This document shows, in pieces, positions 6,329-14,622 of a DNA stretch of 26,052 nt. Origin of the DNA: an uncultured bacterium. Lineage in GTDB: Bacteria; Actinomycetota; Coriobacteriia; Coriobacteriales; Eggerthellaceae. Under the pieces are notes generated by a model. The model did no database searches, was not told where the DNA came from, and worked only from the letters and a program-made list of their open reading frames with translations. Made by a program: the position numbers and the translations under genes. How positions within the stretch are numbered: position 1 is the stretch's first letter; every line of letters begins with the position of its first letter. Where the stretch lies: assembly GCA_905215035.1 (NCBI GenBank), contig CAJMOJ010000028.1:1-26052 (forward strand). Reading direction: 5' to 3'.

Positions 6329-9300
6329 GTGTACCTTAAATCATTAACGCTCAAAGGGTTTAAGTCGTTTGCTGATAAAACCGTCATGACCTTTGAACCC
6401 AATTTAGCGGCAATTGTAGGACCTAATGGGTCTGGTAAATCAAATATTTCCGATGCGGTTTTATGGGTTTTGGGCGAACGAAATGCCAAAAACCTTCGTG
6501 GTCAATATATGGAAGATGTTATTTTTGCGGGCTCTTCTGCGCGCAAACCAGTATCAGTTGCCGAGGTTGAACTTTGTCTTGACAATAGTGATGGAACACT
6601 TCCCGTTGACTATACTGAAGTTTCTATTGGCCGTCGTATGTATCGTAGTGGGGAGAGCGAATATCTGATCAATGGCACCATTGTGCGCCGTATGGATGTT
6701 CTCGATATCTTGCACGATTCGGGTTTAGGTACTGGAACTAATTCGATTATCTCACAAGGAAACCTTGATTCTGTTTTATCTTCTAAACCCGAAGATCGAC
6801 GAGCACTTATTGAAGAAGCCGCTGGCGTTTTAAAGCATAAGGAGCGCAAAGCTAAAGCAGAGCGCAAACTTTCACGTATGGATATCAATCTCACGCGTGT
6901 TCAAGATATCGTACAAGAAGTTGAACGTCAGCTTGGTCCACTTAAACGTAAGGCAAAGCGAGCTCTTACGTATGCGGAGCTTTCTCAGACATTATTTGAT
7001 TTAAAAATGTCGCTAGCAGTTGATGATTTGCGTACGCTGCAATCGCAATGGGAGACTACAAAAGCATCCGATGCTGCATTAAGCGAACAAGCTCAACATC
7101 TTGAGCAAATGCTCATGGACACTCAAAAAGAACTTGATGAACTGCAAGAACAGTTGCGGAGTCGAACACAAGAAGAAGGAAGTTTTTCTGAGCAGACGCG
7201 CACAATGCGGGCGTTGGCAGAAAAATTTAATGCATCCTTGCTAGTTTTATCCGAAAAGAAACGCCACGCTGCTCGTGATTTGGAAACCGTCGCTCGTGAT
7301 TTGGAGCAAGCACATCTTGTTCAGCGTGATTTGAGCCAAGATTACGAACATGTATTAGAAACATACGAGCATGATAAGGCTCAGCAAACAGAATTGGTTG
7401 AGCAGCTGCAAGAGTTAGAAAATCAGCATGCAAGAAACCGCAAAGAACGCAATGATCTTCGGCGAACTATTGATACCAATACCACCGAACAACGCGCGTT
7501 GACGCATCGCATAGAAACAATTCAGGCTGCTCAGGCTGCTCTAAAGGATAATTTGTCAGAGCGTCAGGCACGCGCACAAGTCATTGAGGCATCGCTTATT
7601 GAGGCGCGTAAGCGACTTGAGCAAGAACAATCCAATTTAGAACAATTAAAGACACAAGAGCAGGTAAGCAATACTGAACTTGTTAGTTTATCTCATGAGC
7701 TTGCTCAGGTGCGTGAAGCACTTAATCAGAGTATGACTATGCGTGAGCAGGCAAGAAAAGAGGTCGATGAGGCACGTGATGCAACGGCACGCTTGAGTGC
7801 TGAACGATCTGCGCTTGAAGAGCTTGAGCGTCAAGCTGAAGCTTCCAATACTGCTTACGCTTGGATTCTTGATAAACAAAAAGACGATTCGCACACCATA
7901 GCGGTAACACCTCTTACGCATGTATTACATGTTCCTCGTGAATGGGAACTTGTGGTTGAGGCATTTCTTGAACAAAAAATTCGATCATTAGTTGTAGATG
8001 ATGTAGCTTCGGCGCACGATCTTGTTGATATGCTTTTGGCAGAAAACCTTTCTGGTACAACACTTCTTATGGCGCGCAACCAAAATCGTTCTGCATTGTC
8101 TGGTGCAATGAGTGCTGCGCAGGCTAATGCAGAAGAATTGCGTGAGCAGGGATATGTGGCGCTTCTTGATCTTATCTCTATTGCTGAGGCTGATCGTCCG
8201 ATGCTTGCGACACTGCTTGATTCGGTCTTTTGTGCTCCTACGCGTGCAGATGCATATCAAGGTATAAGTCGAGCGCATTATCCAAGTACGTTTTTGACAC
8301 AAGAGGGAATTATTGTGTCAAGCGATGGGGTGGTGGCGCTCTGTAATGCAACTGAAGAAGAAAAAGAGCAGTCAGCATTGGCGCGTCGTCGTTCTTTAGA
8401 AGAGATACGTATACAAGAAAAAAAGAGTGCTGAGGTATTTTCGCATGCGCAGGATCGTTTACGTTCTTTAGAGGAAGATTTAAGAGTCCATCAAACCCAA
8501 TCGCTCACGTTGTCTGAATCTCATGCTCAAATAAAAGGACATGCAGAAGCGCTACGTATTGAGGTTGAACGTTTAGAGGGTGTAGTTGCGCAAAATCAAC
8601 AAACACTGGATGATCTTTTAGCAGAGCAGAAGCAAAATGCTTCTTTTCTAGAACAAGCCCAACCTGAAGCGGACTCTCTTGAAGAAGAGCTTCTGGCGGC
8701 TAAAGTCGAATTGAGTGAAAAGAAAAAAGCGCTTGATGAACTCGAAGCAAGTTTGGTTCCTATTCAAGCGCGGATCGTTGAGATTTCAAAAACGATTTCC
8801 GATCTCAGAATGGATGCAGCGCGTCTTGATGAGCGCGTTGCCTATGACGAACGTATGGTGGCAACCCGTAAACGAGAGATCGAGACTGCGCATGAAAAAG
8901 AATTGGCAGCGCAAATGCGTATTGATACAGCGCGTCTTGTTACTCAGCGGATTGATCCTTTTATGGAACTAATAGCAACGCTGGAGACAAAAGCGGCTCA
9001 AACAGCGTTGCAATTGGAGCAAAAACTTGGTGTTGAGCAGGCGTATTCACGTGATTTGACGGATGCCATCACACGCATTTCTCAGGTAATGCGTGAAAAG
9101 CGTTCAGCATATGATGAAATTACTTCACGTCGTGGTGAGGTTCGTATTGAAAAAGGGCGCCTTGAGGTCCAAGTCGAGGCAGCAATTGCGGTTATTACTG
9201 AGGACTGTAATACCTCTCTTGAAACTGCGCTTACGCTTGCGGAGCTTGAAAATCGGGAAGAAACCGAAGCTGAGGCAGAGCGTCTCGAGCGCCGCATTAA

Positions 9301-9913
9301 GGCAATGGGAGTTATTTCTCCTGATGCTGCTCAGGAATACGAGGAAGTGCAAGCACGTTTTGAGTACTTGCAGACACAGTTACGTGATTTGCGACAAGCT
9401 CGCAAGGCACTTACTGAAATAGTTGACATCATTGATGAACGTATGAAGCTTGATTTTTTGACAACGTTTGAAAAAGTTAACGAGAATTTTCAAGAAATAT
9501 TTTCGACGTTATTTCCGGGGGGTAATGCCTATCTTACGCTTGAAAACCCCGAAGATCCTGAAACAACAGGCGTTGAAGTAAACGCGCATCCTATTGGTAA
9601 GCGTGTCAAAAAAATGAGCTTACTTTCGGGTGGAGAAAAATCAATGACCGCATTAGCTCTTCTTTTTGCGGTATATCGCATTCGCACAACGCCTTTTTAT
9701 ATTCTCGATGAGGTTGAAGCGGCACTTGATGACACTAATCTACGTCGTTTATTGGCATATCTTGATACCATTAGAACGCAAACGCAGTTTATAATGATCA
9801 CCCATCAGCGCCGCACCATGGAGCAGGCTGACATTTTGTACGGTGTTTCGATGCAGTCTGATGGGGTAACTAAAGTCATTAGCCAAAAGCTTGAACACGA
9901 AAAAGCCGTATAG
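6329..9913 (+). CDS. smc: Chromosome partition protein SMC
   Basis: SMC is the ATPase of the bacterial condensin complex; it dimerises through its hinge and compacts and segregates the chromosome with ScpA and ScpB. The 1194-residue product is full length. It has Walker A GPNGSGKS at 31-38 and a long coiled coil (about 170-500). The hinge is at about 510-665, followed by a second coiled coil (about 670-1020). The ABC signature LSGGEK is at 1099-1104 and Walker B YILDEVEAALDD begins at 1124. The start is GTG 6329, giving the typical MYLKSLTLKGFKSFAD; the ATG at 6325 is out of frame. AAGGGG lies just upstream. scpA and scpB are not in this window. ftsY follows after 13 bases, as in many bacteria. 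Confidence 0.98.
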   Translation: MYLKSLTLKGFKSFADKTVMTFEPNLAAIVGPNGSGKSNISDAVLWVLGERNAKNLRGQYMEDVIFAGSSARKPVSVAEVELCLDNSDGTLPVDYTEVSIGRRMYRSGESEYLINGTIVRRMDVLDILHDSGLGTGTNSIISQGNLDSVLSSKPEDRRALIEEAAGVLKHKERKAKAERKLSRMDINLTRVQDIVQEVERQLGPLKRKAKRALTYAELSQTLFDLKMSLAVDDLRTLQSQWETTKASDAALSEQAQHLEQMLMDTQKELDELQEQLRSRTQEEGSFSEQTRTMRALAEKFNASLLVLSEKKRHAARDLETVARDLEQAHLVQRDLSQDYEHVLETYEHDKAQQTELVEQLQELENQHARNRKERNDLRRTIDTNTTEQRALTHRIETIQAAQAALKDNLSERQARAQVIEASLIEARKRLEQEQSNLEQLKTQEQVSNTELVSLSHELAQVREALNQSMTMREQARKEVDEARDATARLSAERSALEELERQAEASNTAYAWILDKQKDDSHTIAVTPLTHVLHVPREWELVVEAFLEQKIRSLVVDDVASAHDLVDMLLAENLSGTTLLMARNQNRSALSGAMSAAQANAEELREQGYVALLDLISIAEADRPMLATLLDSVFCAPTRADAYQGISRAHYPSTFLTQEGIIVSSDGVVALCNATEEEKEQSALARRRSLEEIRIQEKKSAEVFSHAQDRLRSLEEDLRVHQTQSLTLSESHAQIKGHAEALRIEVERLEGVVAQNQQTLDDLLAEQKQNASFLEQAQPEADSLEEELLAAKVELSEKKKALDELEASLVPIQARIVEISKTISDLRMDAARLDERVAYDERMVATRKREIETAHEKELAAQMRIDTARLVTQRIDPFMELIATLETKAAQTALQLEQKLGVEQAYSRDLTDAITRISQVMREKRSAYDEITSRRGEVRIEKGRLEVQVEAAIAVITEDCNTSLETALTLAELENREETEAEAERLERRIKAMGVISPDAAQEYEEVQARFEYLQTQLRDLRQARKALTEIVDIIDERMKLDFLTTFEKVNENFQEIFSTLFPGGNAYLTLENPEDPETTGVEVNAHPIGKRVKKMSLLSGGEKSMTALALLFAVYRIRTTPFYILDEVEAALDDTNLRRLLAYLDTIRTQTQFIMITHQRRTMEQADILYGVSMQSDGVTKVISQKLEHEKAV

Positions 9914-9926
9914 AAAGAGTAAACGG

Positions 9927-11216
9927 ATGGCATTTTTTGAGCGTATATCTAAGGGTTTGACCCGATCACGTGATAAATTTAAAGAGCAAATGAATGTTCT
10001 TCTTGATCGTGGTCCTAAATTAGACGACGACTTTTGGGAATTGCTCGAAGAGACGCTTATTTTAAGCGATGTTGGCGCTTATGCAGCGGATACTATTGTT
10101 GAAAATTTACGCGATCAAGCTACTCGTCAAGCGCTTCCTGATGCCTATGCTGTTCTTGATCTTCTTAATGATCAAATCGCAGCAACATTCACTGAAGCCG
10201 AAGACGATATTTTTAATGAAGATGAAGCGGTAGTTTTGTTTGTTGGTATTAACGGCACAGGAAAAACTACTACCGTTGGAAAAATTGCTAAAGAGTATAG
10301 TGACGCAGGTCGCGGTGTGATTTTGGGTTCTGCTGACACATTTAGAGCTGCAGCTATTGAGCAGCTTGAAATATGGGCCAAGCGTGCAGAGGTTGAGATG
10401 GTTACGCGTGAGCGCGGTAGTGATCCGGCAAGCGTGTGCTATGACACTATTGAGCGTGCTGAACAGATTAATGCTGATCTGGTGCTTATTGATACAGCGG
10501 GTCGCTTGCATACATCGGCCGACCTTATGCGCGAACTCGAAAAAGTGGTCAACGTTGTACGTAAGCGTTCTCAGATGCCAGTCTATACGATACTCGTTAT
10601 TGATGCGACCACTGGTCAAAACGGTCTTCAGCAAGCACGCGAATTTAATAAAGCACTTGATCTGGACGGTCTTATTATTACCAAACTTGATGGTACCGCT
10701 AAAGGTGGTATTGCCCTAGCGGTATCACATGAATTAGAGCTCCCTATCTACAAGATTGGCGTGGGTGAGGGGATTGAGGATCTACGCGATTTTGATGCGC
10801 ATGATTTTGCAAGTGCTCTCATTGGTGATTTTGATGAACGCTATGATGAAGATGTTTTTGAGGATGAAATAGATACATTTGAGTCTGAAGATGATGTTGC
10901 TTTGTGTGATAACGCATCAAAACATGTCATAGTCGATGAGTCTCTTGGAGATGGCAGCAATGATGACAGCGTCGATGAGCCGCTTGAAGCCGCGCCATTT
11001 GAACAAGAGTTTATCGAACAAGAACTCAGTGAAGATATCGTTGCTGATGAGCTTGTTGAAGATAACAGCAATGATGATGTTGTTGATGAGTTGCTTGAAG
11101 CTGAAAAGACAGATAACGATGAGGACAACTCATCAGAAGATATGTTCGAAGATAATGAAGAACAACAGGATGCTGAACCCAAAAAGAAAAAGCATTTTTG
11201 GGAGCGCTGGTTTTAA
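9927..11216 (+). CDS. ftsY: Signal recognition particle receptor FtsY, with acidic C-terminal tail
   Basis: FtsY is the membrane-associated GTPase receptor that docks SRP-ribosome complexes at the translocon. I chose ATG 9927, giving MAFFERISKGL; a longer frame from TTG 9891 overlaps smc and looks unnatural. The NG domain spans about residues 1-297. It has P-loop GINGTGKT (107-114), DTFRAAA, DTAGRLH and TKLDGTAKGG. There is no N-terminal acidic A domain. Instead about 130 residues follow the NG domain, extremely rich in Asp, Glu, Ser and Asn, ending in KKKKHFWERWF. Two 20-residue segments in the tail are near-duplicates. The basic-aromatic end could be a membrane-binding element, taking over the role of the N-terminal lipid-binding helix of E. 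coli FtsY; that is inference. The gene lies directly upstream of ffh, its GTPase partner. Confidence 0.95.
   Translation: MAFFERISKGLTRSRDKFKEQMNVLLDRGPKLDDDFWELLEETLILSDVGAYAADTIVENLRDQATRQALPDAYAVLDLLNDQIAATFTEAEDDIFNEDEAVVLFVGINGTGKTTTVGKIAKEYSDAGRGVILGSADTFRAAAIEQLEIWAKRAEVEMVTRERGSDPASVCYDTIERAEQINADLVLIDTAGRLHTSADLMRELEKVVNVVRKRSQMPVYTILVIDATTGQNGLQQAREFNKALDLDGLIITKLDGTAKGGIALAVSHELELPIYKIGVGEGIEDLRDFDAHDFASALIGDFDERYDEDVFEDEIDTFESEDDVALCDNASKHVIVDESLGDGSNDDSVDEPLEAAPFEQEFIEQELSEDIVADELVEDNSNDDVVDELLEAEKTDNDEDNSSEDMFEDNEEQQDAEPKKKKHFWERWF
10932..11102 (+). repeat. Duplicated acidic segment in the FtsY tail
   Basis: Codons 10932-10991 (VDESLGDGSNDDSVDEPLEA) and 11043-11102 (ADELVEDNSNDDVVDELLEA) encode closely similar 20-residue segments, 111 bases apart start to start. 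The DNA is still partly identical (for example gcagcaatgatga/acagcaatgatga), which suggests an old internal duplication in a low-complexity acidic region. Confidence 0.8.
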
Positions 11217-11244
11217 ATAAAAAGAGTAGAAGGAGAACGCAGTA

Positions 11245-12675
11245 ATGCTAGAAAATCTTTCCGAGCGTTTGCAAGGAATTTTTTCCGGATTACGTTCTAA
11301 GGGTCGCCTGACTGAGGATGATATCAATGCTGCCATGAAAGAAATTCGCATGGCACTACTTGAGGCAGACGTTAATTTTAAAGTGGTCAAACGTTTTATT
11401 GCGCGAACAAAAGAGCGTTGCCTGACTGCTGACGTTATGGATTCACTCACTCCTGCACAAAATGTTATTAAAATTGTGCTTGATGAATTGACTATGCTCT
11501 TAGGAGAAGATGATGCAAAGCTAACACTTTCATCGCGTATTCCTAACGTTATTATGCTTGTGGGCCTGCAAGGTTCAGGTAAAACTACAGCTGCAGCGAA
11601 GTTGGCATATTTGCTGAAGCAAAAAAATCACAATCCGCTTTTGGTTGCTTGTGACGTATATCGTCCTGCAGCTGCTGATCAACTTCAAACACTTGGTGAA
11701 GAAATCGGAGTGCGTGTTTATCGCGGTGATGGGAAAGATCCTGTCAAAATTGCGAAAGAAGGCGTACGCGATGCAATTGACTCTTTGCGTGATGTTGTCA
11801 TTGTTGATACGGCAGGTCGTTTGCATGTTGATGAAGAGATGATGGCTGAAGCACAGGCTATCAAGGATGCTGTTGAGCCTGATCAAACCATCATGGTTGT
11901 TGATGCTATGACAGGTCAAGATGTTGTCAATGTTGCACAAGCTTTTGCCGAACAAGTTGATTTTGATGGTGTCATCATGTCTAAGATGGATGGCGATGCG
12001 CGTGGCGGCGGTGCTCTATCCATTAAAGAGGTGACAGGAAAGCCTATTCTGTTTATTTCGCAGGGTGAGAAGCCAGATTCGCTTGAAGAGTTTCATCCTG
12101 ATCGTATGGCCAAACGCATTTTGGGAATGGGAGATGTTATTTCTCTTATTGAAACTGCGGCCAAGATAGAAACGGAGCAGTTTGAGGCTGAGGAGGCTGA
12201 ACGACTTGCTCGTGCTAATTTAAATCTCAATGATTTTCTTATGATGCAGCAGCAAATTTCTAAAATTGGCGGTATTCAAAAGCTTGTCGCATCGCTTCCT
12301 GGTGGCGACAAAGCCATGCGACAAGGACAAGTCAATGAGCATGCACTTGATGAAATGGTCATCATTATTAATTCGATGACCAAATACGAGCGTGAACATC
12401 CTGAATGTCTTAATGGTTCTCGTCGTGCACGTGTTGCTAAAGGTGCAGGTGTTGAAGTGTATCAGGTTAACCAACTGATGAAAAAGTTCAACGAAGCACG
12501 CAAAATGATGAAGAAAGTTATGGCGGTTCAAGAGGGAACAGAAATAAACAATCGTCAACGTAAAAAAGGCAAGAAAAACAAACGTAATAAGCGTCGTGCA
12601 ATACCAGGAATGGGTGGAATGAGTCCAGCTGACCTGAAAAAGATGCAACAGATGCTTGAAGGGCTTGAAGATTAA
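11245..12675 (+). CDS. ffh: Signal recognition particle protein Ffh (SRP54)
   Basis: Ffh binds 4.5S/SRP RNA and signal sequences emerging from the ribosome, then docks on FtsY. The 476-residue product has an N domain (about 1-85), then a G domain with P-loop GLQGSGKT, DVYRPAAADQL, DTAGRLH and SKMDGDARGG. A Met-rich M domain starts at about 320 and contains the RNA-binding NGSRRARVAKGAG. The C-terminal end adds a very basic Lys/Arg/Asn stretch before PGMGGMSPADLKKMQQML. AGAAGGAG precedes the ATG by 9 bases. The gene follows ftsY closely, without the YlxM regulator found between them in many Firmicutes. SRP RNA is not in this window. Confidence 0.98.
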   Translation: MLENLSERLQGIFSGLRSKGRLTEDDINAAMKEIRMALLEADVNFKVVKRFIARTKERCLTADVMDSLTPAQNVIKIVLDELTMLLGEDDAKLTLSSRIPNVIMLVGLQGSGKTTAAAKLAYLLKQKNHNPLLVACDVYRPAAADQLQTLGEEIGVRVYRGDGKDPVKIAKEGVRDAIDSLRDVVIVDTAGRLHVDEEMMAEAQAIKDAVEPDQTIMVVDAMTGQDVVNVAQAFAEQVDFDGVIMSKMDGDARGGGALSIKEVTGKPILFISQGEKPDSLEEFHPDRMAKRILGMGDVISLIETAAKIETEQFEAEEAERLARANLNLNDFLMMQQQISKIGGIQKLVASLPGGDKAMRQGQVNEHALDEMVIIINSMTKYEREHPECLNGSRRARVAKGAGVEVYQVNQLMKKFNEARKMMKKVMAVQEGTEINNRQRKKGKKNKRNKRRAIPGMGGMSPADLKKMQQMLEGLED

Positions 12676-12681
12676 AACAAA

Positions 12682-12727
12682 AACAGCTAGTATATTCAAT
12701 TGCTGTTTACAGCCTTGCTAAGGCTGT
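12682..12727 (+). promoter_or_regulatory. Two small hairpins in the ffh-rpsP gap
   Basis: AACAGC (12682-12687) pairs with GCTGTT (12702-12707). A perfect 8-bp hairpin with a 3-base loop follows at 12709-12716/12720-12727. Neither is followed by a T run, so these are not standard terminators. They may be an mRNA processing site or a leader structure for the ribosomal operon that follows; the function is unknown. Confidence 0.4.
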
Positions 12728-12758
12728 TTATGAATTGGAAAAAAGGAGTAAATAACTC

Positions 12759-13004
12759 ATGGCAGTTAAGATTCGTCTCGCTCGTCACGGTGCCAAGAAA
12801 GCACCTTATTACCGTATTGTTGTCGCAGATTCTCGCGCTCGTCGCGACGGTCGCTATATTGAGCAAATCGGTACGTATAATCCATGCACCAATCCCGCAA
12901 CAGTTACTATCGACCTCGAAAGTGTTGATAAATGGGTTGCAAATGGCGCAAAACCAACTGATACCGTTGCTCGTCTTATTGAGGACGAGCGTAAGAACGC
13001 TTAG
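12759..13004 (+). CDS. rpsP: 30S ribosomal protein S16
   Basis: S16 is a small-subunit protein needed early in 30S assembly. The 81-residue product starts MAVKIRLARHGAKKAPYYRIVVADSR and contains RDGRYIEQIGTYNP, both diagnostic of S16. A strong AAAAGGAG lies ahead of the ATG. It heads the rpsP-khpA-rimM-trmD cluster, which is conserved in many Gram-positive bacteria and combines a ribosomal protein with ribosome and tRNA maturation factors. Confidence 0.98.
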   Translation: MAVKIRLARHGAKKAPYYRIVVADSRARRDGRYIEQIGTYNPCTNPATVTIDLESVDKWVANGAKPTDTVARLIEDERKNA

Positions 13005-13009
13005 TTTCA

Positions 13010-13267
13010 ATGACTGACTTTGTAACAGAAAGCGCCGAGTTGGTGCGTGTGCTCGTTGAGCCTTTAGTAGACTACCCTGAAGATTTAGACATTTCATCTT
13101 CACTTACTGATGACGATACAATCTTGGTAGAGATTCGCGTTAATGAATCTGATGCAGGAAAAGTTATTGGGCGTCAGGGACGTGTTATAAAGGCTATTCG
13201 CACCTTGTGCCGCGCAGCTGCTTCTAAAAACGAAGCGTATTACGTTGAGGTGGAGCTCATCGACTAA
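13010..13267 (+). CDS. khpA: KH-domain RNA-binding protein KhpA
   Basis: KhpA (YlqC family) is a small RNA-binding protein that in several Gram-positive bacteria works with KhpB (Jag/EloR) in cell division and envelope synthesis. The 85-residue product is essentially one KH domain with the nucleic-acid-binding GxxG loop in VIGRQGRVIKAIRTL. It lies between rpsP and rimM, its conserved position. Its stop overlaps the rimM start in TAATG, which implies translational coupling. Confidence 0.93.
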   Translation: MTDFVTESAELVRVLVEPLVDYPEDLDISSSLTDDDTILVEIRVNESDAGKVIGRQGRVIKAIRTLCRAAASKNEAYYVEVELID

Positions 13268-13809
13268 TGACTGAGTGGACAATCGTCGCTAAACTTCATA
13301 GAGCAAAAAATAAGCAAGGAGGGCTTTTTGTGGTAGGCACAAAAGGTCTTCCTTTTTTGCTTTCATGTGGTATGGAAGTATGTTTTGTGCCGCCTGTTTT
13401 GCGCGTGCCTCGCCGTGCGCGGGTGATCGAAATTAAGCAAATTGGTGCTAAGAATCTAGTCTTTTTCGAGGGTATTACTGACCAAACGATGGCAGAACAG
13501 CTTATTGATCATTATTGTTTGGTGCGTATAGAGGATTTGCCTGACGGCTGGGATGAATGTGACGAACTTGACCTAGTGGGTTTTGATCTAGTTTCTTCTG
13601 ATGGAATAGAATTTGGAATTATTGATGAGGTTCAGCCTAATCCTGCTCATCCTCTTTTGGTTATTCGTCGCAATAATGATAACGATTCCCAAGAAGATAA
13701 AAAGAAAGATAGTGCATTAGTTCCATTAGTTGAGGATTTCATTGTTGAGATTGATGAAGAAAAAAAGCGTATCACTATGGAGCTTCCTCAGGGATTGTTT
13801 GAGGTTTAG
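13267..13809 (+). CDS. rimM: 16S rRNA processing protein RimM
   Basis: RimM binds S19 and the 30S head and helps 16S rRNA maturation. The 180-residue product has the N-terminal beta-barrel (about 1-90) and the C-terminal PRC-like barrel (about 95-180), the latter including LDLVGFDLVSSDGIEFGIIDEV and the end ALVPLVEDFIVEIDEEKKRITMELPQGL. Sequence identity to typical RimM is modest in the N-terminal half, where the usual GxxGLKG segment is degenerate. The position between khpA and trmD settles the call. The PRC domain holds a short, charged, low-complexity loop (RRNNDNDSQEDKKKD). Confidence 0.9.
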   Translation: MTEWTIVAKLHRAKNKQGGLFVVGTKGLPFLLSCGMEVCFVPPVLRVPRRARVIEIKQIGAKNLVFFEGITDQTMAEQLIDHYCLVRIEDLPDGWDECDELDLVGFDLVSSDGIEFGIIDEVQPNPAHPLLVIRRNNDNDSQEDKKKDSALVPLVEDFIVEIDEEKKRITMELPQGLFEV

Positions 13810-13815
13810 TCTGCA

Positions 13816-14556
13816 ATGATTATTGAAACGCTTTCGGTTTTTCCGCATTGCTATGACTCAGTCATGAATGAGTCAATGATGCGTATCGCTCAAGAAAAAG
13901 GACTCCTTGAATTTCGCGCTTATGATTTGCGTGATTGGACACATGATAAGCATCGGACTACTGACGATGAACCTTATGGCGGTGGTCAAGGGCTTGTTAT
14001 GAAGTGTGAGCCTGTGTTTGAAGCATGCGATGATATTTTTGCTGCTGCCTCAAGTAAGCCGTATGTGATAGCAATGTCACCTGTGGGGGAACAGTTTAAT
14101 GAGCAAATTACTCTTGAACTTGCTCAGCATGATCATCTTCTCTTTTTATGCGGTCATTATGAAGGATTTGATGAGCGTATTTACACCCTTGCAGATCGTG
14201 TATTGTCTATTGGGGACTATGTATTAACAAGTGGAGAACTTGCTTCGATGGTTGTTATTGATGCGGTTGTCCGTCGTATTGATGGTGTTTTAGGCGATGA
14301 GGCATCATGTGTGGATGAAAGCTTTCATGACGGACTTTTAGAGTATCCGCAATATACTCGTCCTGCTATTTATCGTGGAATGCAGGTGCCTGAGATATTG
14401 TTGAGTGGTCATCATGCCAAAATTAATGAATGGCGTCATGAGCAAAGCTTATTACGTACACAAGCGTGGCGACCTGACTTGCTAAAAAAGGCTTCACTTA
14501 CTGCCAAAGACAGAGATTTTCTCTCACGAGCGACACTACACACTGACATATCATAA
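13816..14556 (+). CDS. trmD: tRNA (guanine37-N1)-methyltransferase TrmD
   Basis: TrmD methylates N1 of G37 in tRNAs to keep the reading frame. It is a SPOUT enzyme with a trefoil knot that binds S-adenosylmethionine. The 246-residue product shows DDEPYGGGQGLVMKCEPVFEA, LCGHYEGFDERI and SIGDYVLTSGELASMVVIDAVVR, which are the knot and active-site blocks. LLEYPQYTRP and WRHEQSL complete the signature. The gene ends the rpsP cluster. The rplS gene that often follows trmD is not here; a promoter-like region and lepB follow instead. Confidence 0.97.
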   Translation: MIIETLSVFPHCYDSVMNESMMRIAQEKGLLEFRAYDLRDWTHDKHRTTDDEPYGGGQGLVMKCEPVFEACDDIFAAASSKPYVIAMSPVGEQFNEQITLELAQHDHLLFLCGHYEGFDERIYTLADRVLSIGDYVLTSGELASMVVIDAVVRRIDGVLGDEASCVDESFHDGLLEYPQYTRPAIYRGMQVPEILLSGHHAKINEWRHEQSLLRTQAWRPDLLKKASLTAKDRDFLSRATLHTDIS

Positions 14557-14570
14557 ATATAGTTTATGAT
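14543..14570 (+). promoter_or_regulatory. Probable promoter of the lepB-glyQS operon
   Basis: CTGACA (14543-14548) and TATGAT (14565-14570), with a 16-base spacer, form a good sigma-70-type promoter overlapping the end of trmD. Transcription would start near 14577, about 45 bases before the lepB start. Confidence 0.5.
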
Positions 14571-14571
14571 A
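14549..14571. promoter_or_regulatory. Perfect 9-bp inverted repeat over the lepB -10 box
   Basis: TATCATAAA (14549-14557) and TTTATGATA (14563-14571) are exact inverted repeats with a 5-base centre. They fill the spacer and -10 box of the predicted promoter and include the trmD stop codon. No T run follows, so an operator is a better guess than a terminator. The binding protein is unknown. Confidence 0.45.
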
Positions 14572-14622
14572 CCTACATACTTAAGCCCCTTGTATTGGTT
14601 CTAGTTTGAGAAAGGATGCATT

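Noticed and set aside
5896..6489. 197-codon minus-strand frame across rnc and smc
   Set aside because: It lies antisense to two conserved genes, shows no motif, and has Ser/Arg/Cys-rich composition typical of shadow frames.
10841..11182. Ser-rich minus-strand frame in ftsY
   Set aside because: It is the complement of the Asp/Glu codons of the FtsY acidic tail.
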